The translations under genes and the position numbers were made by a program. Of a DNA stretch of 64,000 bases, positions 57,553 through 64,000 are shown one piece after another. The stretch lies in NCBI GenBank assembly GCA_030848705.1, contig JAUIZM010000012.1:3846679-3910678 (forward strand), written 5' to 3'. The notes under the pieces were generated by a model that searched no databases, was not told where the DNA came from, and saw nothing but the letters and a program-made list of their open reading frames with translations. Source of the stretch: Heracleum sosnowskyi. Taxonomy: Eukaryota > Streptophyta > Magnoliopsida > Apiales > Apiaceae. The stretch's first letter is position 1, and each line of letters begins with the position of its first letter.

Positions 57553-58484
57553 GATACTAACATTACAATTTTGACAATTGTCCTGCCATTACCTAGGTCT
57601 TGATTTGGCCACGTTTAAACACCTACACTAATTTAAAGTATATTGTCTACATTACTAACCTTGTTAGCTAATTTACAGAAATCATTATAACTTAATACAA
57701 AGTCTTTTATTAAGAAAAACATATCAATGATGACAATGATCGGCCATTAATAGTCCATTACAGGAGAACAAGAAGCTTAGTATTTTAATAATATAATCAA
57801 CAGCATCCGGTTCCATCAACGAACAAAATTAACTACTATATTAATTCTATATATTTTAATCCATGTATATTACATTATATTAAAACGAAAACTCAATATC
57901 TTATTATTAAATCCAGATCATTACTCTCGCACATCAAATCAATCATCATGTTTTCATATCCTATCTTTTAAAATCTGACTTTTGAATTAATTTGCTTGAT
58001 GCATATAATTAATATTTGGAATTTAAAACCAATTAATGATTATCAATTTAAATTGCTAACGATGACACCTAAAGCTTGATTTTTTTTTAAACCTTGCAAC
58101 AAGCAACAAAACACAAAACACACTTAACAAAACTGTATGCCTATGAATTTCACTAAAATATTTATATTACTGTGAAAGATTAAACAATACCTGGTTACTC
58201 TATGAATTTCGAAACGCAAATTTCCTCTCTGTCTTATGTCTTTCACACCTCTCTCTCTCTTTTTCCCTAACAATGCAGCCTCAAGTTTGCTTTTAGGGGT
58301 TTCATAAAAGAGCTCGCATATATATACTTATAAACCATGTTTTTCTGTTTTTCTGTTTGTATTACTATTTTATTTAAAACTCTTTTTACAATTAAACTAT
58401 ATATAAACAAATATTATTATTAATTTTAATCCTACCAATTCTAAATTTAGTTTGTATCAGATTCTTTTCTTCACCTACTATTAT

Positions 58485-58518
58485 TATTATTATTATTATA
58501 ATTATTATAATTATTATA

Positions 58519-58556
<38 letters not shown>

Positions 58557-58558
58557 CA
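58485..58558. repeat. (ATT)n microsatellite
   Basis: An ATT/TTA run interrupted by ATA. The other LTR of element E has a shorter run at 61886-61915. Confidence 0.95.
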
Positions 58559-58591
58559 TCATCAAATTCTCTAAATTTCTAGGATATTACA

Positions 58592-58907
58592 TATATACCC
58601 CCTTAAAAATGATTCCGTCCCCGGAATCAAACAAAACGCATGCTTTTTGGCATGGAAAGATTTCAATAGCCTCTTATTAAATGTTTTCCCATAAAACTTA
58701 ACACAAAAATAATTTCCTACATAATAACTAGCTCTTTTCAAATTAAGGTGACTTTGATTTTCTCCCACAATTTAATTTAAAAACTTATATAACGAACATC
58801 GAAAAAATATCTAACAAATAAAATGACAATATAATCCCATGAAATTGAAATACATAACATATATATATTTGAGATAATTTTGATCATGATTTTTCTGATA
58901 CCAACTT
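58592..58907 (-). mobile_element. 316-bp interior of element E with PBS and PPT
   Basis: On the minus strand the primer site TGGTATCAGA (58903-58894) follows the 5' LTR after a few bases. Near the other end lie the inverted repeat GATTCCGGGGACGGAATC (58628-58611) and the purine run TTTTTAAGGGGG before the 3' LTR. Nothing else recognisable lies between; no gag or pol remains. Confidence 0.8.
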
Positions 58908-60278
58908 TGTAACACCCCCATCTAAAATTAATGAGGGGCTACTTATTAAACCATAAACCTAATACAAAGCACTAAAATCTCTAAATAATAATTAAACAGT
59001 CTAAATAATTCTAGAAGTCCATAATCTTAATCAATGAAATAGAGGGTAGCTCTCTTCACACAGTCCCAGATCCCCCTAAGCACCTGCCAGAAAAAGAATA
59101 CGGCATGAGCCAAACGTCCAGTACGGATTTGGAATACAGTTTAAAAAAACAGAAAAACGGATATACATATTTGACAATTTATTATAAAACAATTATTTTA
59201 AAAATAAGCATGGCTGAAGCAACGAAAGGGGTAGGATATTTCATACCGAGATCAGAACAGAACAAATACAGATACATACATCATAGGATACCGTAATGTA
59301 TGCAACAAATCAGATAACGTGTACGGCATATACAACGTCATCATCAAATTAAATCACAAATCAAATCAAACTCTGGGTGCACCCACGTATCCTGAAACAA
59401 ATATCAAAATGGCCAAAGCTCCTCCCAAGAGCTATCAGAAGGATACGCCATGACCAATCACACTGCCATGGAAGTGTCATGCCACTGGTGCCGCAATGAC
59501 ATGGCTGTAGTACCCCTACAACTGGTTAACTCGGTATACCCTATATCACTAAGGGTCCAAATAAAATATTTCACACAAGCTAAAAGTATATTTTATCTTA
59601 GACAGACAAATACTCGAAACAGATATTTAATATTCACAATTTTCTAAAAATCACTGATACAGATATTGAGATATTTCGTAACAGAACTGAGACAAATATA
59701 TAAATATTTCGAAACAGAACTAAAACAGATATTTTAATATTTCGGAATGGAAATTAACGAGATGTTCAAATATTCTAAAAGGATAATTTAAGATGCAAAT
59801 TTTCTTAGAAAACCCCAAAAATAGATTTTTCTAAATATTGCGAAACAGTTTTTGAAATAACTTTAAAGAGTCAAAACGGATAATACTAGAATCGATTTGA
59901 GAACTGAATAAAACAAATATACTAGTTCTTAGTTCTTAACATGAGTAACGCTGAATGAAAGGGAGAGAAATATGTACCTCGAAATAACAAATGTCACTAA
60001 TAAAATCCGCAAACGATCTTAGACTCCTGACATCCAATCTAATTGCAAAAATACAATTTATAATTAAAATAAGTTGTTTTCCATATTTATTAGGAGTACA
60101 AATTAGGTTGATACGATAGTTTTTTTTATCAGAACTAACAATATTTAACTAATATGTTAATTGATACTAACATTACAATTTTGACAATTATCCTGCCATT
60201 ACTAGGTCTTGATTTGGCCACGTTTAAACACCTATTCGCGGGCTACACTAATTTAAAGTATATTGTCTACATTACTAA

Positions 60279-60957
60279 TGTGACAACCCAGGTCAAATCT
60301 CAAGCCTTTTTCGAAATGGGGTCAAGTCCCGATCACGAATCCGAATAAGTCGAAGCCTACTGGCCCAAATACAGCCAACTTGGGTTATGACAAGCCCACC
60401 ACAGGCCCCCAAAAGATCATGATTTGTTGGTGCTAATTAGTAGTAGTACTTTGTCTTATAAACTGAACAAAAGTCCCAAATCTCCTCGATGTGGGACTGG
60501 GGTGTTACAAACTCCCCCACTTAAACTCTTGACGTCCTCGTCAAGCCTGATCGGATAGCCCATAAGTTCCAAGATCGTTCCTCCCTAGCCATTGTGGGAT
60601 AATACCGGCGGGCTTCGTGTCCCCGCTCCGGACCTCTGTCCATTGTGGGATAATACCACCAGCCTTCGTGTCCCCACCTCCGGCAACTTGCGTTAACAAG
60701 CTTTCGAGAGTCGGCTCTGATACCATATGTGACAACCCGGGTCAAATCTCGAGCCTTTTCGAAAATCGGGTCAAGTCCCTGATCACGAGTCCGAATAAGT
60801 CGAAGCCTACTGCCCAAATGCAGCCAACTTGGGTTATAACAAGCCCACCACAGGCCCCAAAAGATCATGATTTGTTGGTGCTAATTAGTAGTAGTACTTT
60901 GTCTTATAAACTGAACAAAAGTCCCAAATCTCCTCGATGTGGGACTGGGGTGTTACA
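60279..60957 (-). mobile_element. TRIM retrotransposon (679 bp) with snRNA-type promoter motifs
   Basis: LTRs 60279-60509 and 60728-60957 (231 and 230 bp) have 5-bp target duplications ACTAA (60274-60278 and 60958-60962). The unoccupied site TACATTACTAACCTTG is in the other LTR of element E near 57648. Orientation is minus: the primer site TGGTATCAGAGCC (60726 downward, tRNA-iMet) and polypurine run AAGTGGGGGAGTT before the 3' LTR. The roughly 218-bp interior is non-coding, with a doubled CCATTGTGGGATAATACC unit and a CTTGACG/CGTCAAG hairpin next to the polypurine tract. Each LTR carries GTCCCACATCG and a TATA box 24 bp away. Confidence 0.95.
60904..60945 (-). promoter_or_regulatory. USE plus TATA in TRIM 5' LTR
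   Basis: The minus strand has GTCCCACATCG (60945-60935), matching the plant snRNA upstream sequence element RTCCCACATCG, then 24 bp, then TTTATAA (60910-60904). The same pair is in the 3' LTR at 60497-60487 and 60462-60456. Confidence 0.75.
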
Positions 60958-61521
60958 ACTAACCTTGTAATACTAGCTAATTTACAGAAATCATTATAAC
61001 TTAATACAATGTCTTTTATTAAGAAAACCATATCAATGATGACAATGATCGGCCATTAATAGTCCATTACAAAAGAACAAGAAGCTTAGTATTTTAATAA
61101 TATAATCAACAACATCCGGTTCCATCACGAACAAAATTAACTACTATATTAATTCTATTTTAATCCATGTATATTACACTATATTAAAACGAAAACTCAA
61201 TATCTTATTATTAATCCAGATAATTACTCTCGCACATCAAATCACTATTCATGTTTTCATATCCTATCTTTTAAAATCTGACTTTTGAATTAATTTGCTT
61301 GATGCATATAATTAATATTTGGAATTTAAAACCAATTAATGATTATCAATTTAAATTGCTAACGATGACACCTAAAGCTTGATTTTTTTTCAAACCTTGC
61401 AACAAGCAACAAAACACAAAACACACTTAACAAAACTGTATGCTTATGAATTTCACTAAGATATTTATATTACTGTGAAAGATTAAACAATACCTGGTTA
61501 CTCTATGAAGTTCGAAACGCA

Positions 61522-61682
<161 letters not shown>

Positions 61683-61884
61683 CTAACAATGCAACCTCAA
61701 TTTTGCTTTTAGGGGTTTCATAAAAGAGCTCGCATATATATACTTATAAACAATGTTTTTCTGTTTGTATTACTATTTTATTTAAAAACTCTTTTTACAA
61801 TTAAACTATATATAAACAAATATTATTATTAATTTTAATCCTACCAATTCTAAATTTAGTTTGTATCAGATTCTTTTCTTCACC

Positions 61885-61916
<32 letters not shown>

Positions 61917-62129
61917 GCGTCAAATTCTCTAAATTTCTAGGATATTACATATGTACTTTATTGACTGCCAAGCAGTTGTAGCATATATGTGGCAGGATTT
62001 CGGAAGGAATGCACAAAGGCAAAAATATAGTGACAATTAAGAGAGTCTTAAGAGTTAGTTTATTCTGTATGTAATCTTCTTTGGTTGTTGATAAAGCATA
62101 AAAAATGTTTAAGACTCCAAACTAGTTAT

Positions 62130-62288
62130 ACGAATTGTTGTCGAATGTCTTGAATTGAGGGCCCTGTGGTATACTACCACTGAGGATGTTGAAAGACACA
62201 TTGAAGAATTCGAGAAAATTAAGTTGTGCTGATAATTGTTGTGGGATGACTCCCGAGAGCTTGTTTTGCGAGAGGTCCAAAGATTCTA
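62130..62288 (-). pseudogene. LRR-RLP pseudogene D, C-terminal LRR part
   Basis: The minus strand reads ESLDLSQNKLSGVIPQQLSA and then GSIPQGPQFKTFDNNSYN, the last LRRs before the LCGFP region. It continues the fragment at 63654-64000 across an insertion. The LCGFP and membrane parts are not seen downstream. Confidence 0.8.
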
Positions 62289-62437
62289 TAGAATGTTTGA
62301 GTTTTCTTTTTGATTCTGATTCTAAGATGAGTGATTACTATGGTTTCATGAAACTCTCTTCCAGTGCCAAACATATTATGTCTATATCCAATTCTACTCC
62401 AAGAACTCCCAAAACTGTTTCCATATTTTCATCTTAA
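62289..62437 (+). pseudogene. Open fragment of unknown origin in the CACTA element
   Basis: The frame from the insertion edge to TAA reads ECLSFLFDSDSKMSDYYGFM and then SSSAKHIMSISNSTPRTPKT. The Ser/Thr/Pro-rich tail looks like a protein C-terminus. I do not recognise the family. It may be a captured host exon or part of a transposon ORF. Confidence 0.35.
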
Positions 62438-62726
62438 AGTATTGATTTATTAGTGTATACATTTTGTGATTATTATCTATACTTATTGCGTAGGAAGTAT
62501 ATAAGTATGGTTACATCCCAAGTTAGAATATTAATGTATGCAGTTTGTAAGTGTGATGGCCAGTGATACTTAATGTAGTATTCTTTAACTAAATTAGTCT
62601 CCAAATCAACTTAAAAAAATTGTTAGGCTTATGGATGAGAATTTTCATGCTAGCTATTATGTTGCCATGTTTTAGTATTTATTGCAAGTTTGTTGTCATA
62701 TGCATGATTAGTTTTTCATAACGTAG

Positions 62727-62773
62727 GACGGCTCGCTATGGTAGCTATGCTGGGATTCATTGTGCAAGCTTAA
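62727..62773 (+). pseudogene. Possible chlorophyll a/b-binding protein exon fragment
   Basis: After an acceptor-like ACGTAG the frame reads GRLAMVAMLGFIVQA then TAA. GRLAM.A.LGF is typical of the third membrane helix of light-harvesting proteins. The match is only about 15 residues, so it is tentative. Confidence 0.35.
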
Positions 62774-63653
62774 GAGAGAAAAGGTGGTTTGTGGAATTGC
62801 TTGTTGGATAGGACAATGAACTTCGTCGGAGCAACAAACATATTCCCACGGCTCCTATTGCCGAAGTCAATTCAATTGTAGACATCTCAAAAGGTTGTGG
62901 ATAGACTTGTGAGTGCAACATACATTGAGACAACTACGTTGAAGAACTTGAAATATTTCTAGAGGTTTTAGTTTTTTTAAAAAGTTGTATATTTGTACAT
63001 TTAGTATTTGAAATTTTAAAATGCTTTGATTTTGTATTTTTATTTTGGTTGACCATTGTTTATAAAAAAAATAGGAATATGTTTAAATTAAGTGATGTGT
63101 GAATCGTTAGACCGAACTATTGTCAATTAGATTTCTTACAACACTTTTTTTGAAGAAAAAAGCTTGTAACAATTGGTTACAGCCAACAGTTGGGGAAAAC
63201 ATGACGATTGTAACACGAGATAACAGCCAACGGTTTCGTAATTAGAAACCATTGTGGTAATAAGTTTTAAACAATGTATTTGCTTATAGAAACCGTTGAC
63301 TAAAGGAAAGGAGAACAACTCTTTTCTTCTATAGGAACCGTTGTGTTCATTTTATTCAGACAATAAAAACAGATTTACTAGACCTTTGTGTTAATGCTAA
63401 AACAACAAAACTTTTGTAATTCAATCCTCTTGATACAAAGCGCTTTCAACAACAGTTTTACCGAAATAGCGTTGTTGTTTTTGGCTTTTGTACAACACTT
63501 TTGGAAGCTCTAACCGTTGTCTTCAGGAATGTCATACAACGGTACGTACCGTTGTGTGATACACGTAACAGACGGCATCTCAATAGACAACGGTTTTTCG
63601 AAGCTTCAGACAATGGGCAAAAAACGTTGTAAAACCGTGTTTTCCTTGTAGTG

Positions 63654-64000
63654 CTAACTGCCTTAACTTTCCAAGGGATGCTGGAATTGGCCCTGTGAGC
63701 TCATTGTTTGAAAGGTCAAGCATCTGGAGGGCCTCTAGGCTTCCAAAAATTCAGGAATCTATCCTGTGAATTTGTTACTTGAAAGGTCGACAGCAGTGAA
63801 GATATTTAAAATCTTATTGTACTCCGTCTTTACACCTTTGTTTGTCAGAGTTATCAAACTACGATATGGCCAACTCCACATCACGTTCGGGGTTCCAAAA
63901 AATATCACTGTGGTTATATATAATTCCATGTCTGGAAGAAATACTTTCATTGCACTTCAAGTCTTGATATATTCTGCAGGCAAATCACCCGTTAAGCAGT
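63654..64000 (-). pseudogene. LRR-RLP pseudogene D, island and LRR part (runs off window)
   Basis: The minus strand has MKVFLPDMELYI, LITLTNKGVKTEYNKI and TAVDLSSNKFTG, matching the island and following LRR of pseudogene C. After NKFTG the frame breaks (near 63758) and resumes with later LRR sequence up to the CACTA insertion. Confidence 0.8.

Larger units (their letters stand above)
49727..58591 (-). mobile_element. 3' LTR of element E, truncated and split by two insertions
   Basis: Collinear with the other LTR (59037-61949) once the Helitron array (50445-54875) and the LTR element (55245-57552) are removed. On the minus strand it starts TGTAATATCCTAG (58591) and is cut at about 49727, losing the last roughly 130 bp. 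Short frames such as 49792-49983 recur in the other LTR and have no similarity to known proteins. Confidence 0.85.
62289..63653 (-). mobile_element. CACTA-type insertion (1,365 bp) splitting LRR-RLP D
   Basis: The right end, read on the minus strand, is CACTACAAGGAAAACACGG, the classical CACTA terminus. Subterminal AACCGTTG/CAACGGTT motifs recur over 63120-63640, as expected for transposase-binding repeats. A CTA triplet flanks both sides (62286-62288 and 63654-63656), and deleting the insert plus one CTA restores the LRR reading. The left end (TAGAATGTTTGAG) does not resemble a CACTA terminus. Confidence 0.75.

Overview
The window is nuclear DNA of a dicot plant. It is AT-rich, its host-type genes are leucine-rich-repeat receptor-like proteins (LRR-RLP), pentatricopeptide-repeat (PPR) proteins and SNAP43, and nearly everything else is plant-type transposon sequence nested in other transposons. 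The species cannot be fixed from sequence alone; Apiaceae is only a weak guess. I see one plausibly functional host gene: a single-exon ORF for the SNAPc subunit SNAP43 (37684-38754, minus). All LRR-RLP and PPR sequences are broken.

Left part (1-26.4 kb). The window opens in the last codons of a Tekay-like chromovirus (gypsy-1), followed by its 5.0-kb 3' LTR (561-5590). This LTR abuts a copia LTR remnant, LRR-RLP pseudogene A and AT-rich sequence. At about 8835 a unit begins that carries a promoter-distal array of TCGACC/GGTCGA repeats and an intron-containing plus-strand gene of the 'putative gypsy type transposon' (Transposase_28) family. That gene is cut at about 12138 by the gag-protease part of a minus-strand copia element. 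The copia gag is itself split by a Tekay-like element (gypsy-2, 13165-25920) with a 4.0-kb 5' LTR, an extra ORF, a broken gag-pol and a 2.6-kb deleted 3' LTR. The copia 5' end and LTR resume at 25921-26446.

Middle part (26.4-46.8 kb). LRR-RLP pseudogene B and its flanks (26447-30805) duplicate locus A (5763-8834), but at one shared junction the two copies carry different gene fragments: a SNAP43 piece in A, and PPR pieces plus a 766-bp MULE in B. A broken copia element (32753-37542), the SNAP43 gene, a cluster of Helitron termini, nested MITEs with clear target duplications and PPR fragments follow.

Right part (46.8-64 kb). A minus-strand LRR-RLP pseudogene (47212-49184) is followed by a minus-strand non-autonomous LTR element (element E, 49727-61949) whose two LTRs are separated by only 316 bp. 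Its 3' LTR holds a 4.4-kb array of Helitrons and a young 2.3-kb non-coding LTR element; its 5' LTR holds a 679-bp TRIM. The window ends in another LRR-RLP pseudogene split by a CACTA-type insertion.

The most interesting signal is the TRIM. Both LTRs contain the plant snRNA-gene upstream sequence element (GTCCCACATCG) 24 bp from a TATA box, the spacing associated with Pol III snRNA genes. The window also carries a subunit gene of SNAPc, the factor that reads that element. Other notable signals are tRNA-like modules repeated antisense inside two Helitron groups, the TCGACC array, and the two LTRs of element E serving as empty-site references for each other's insertions.
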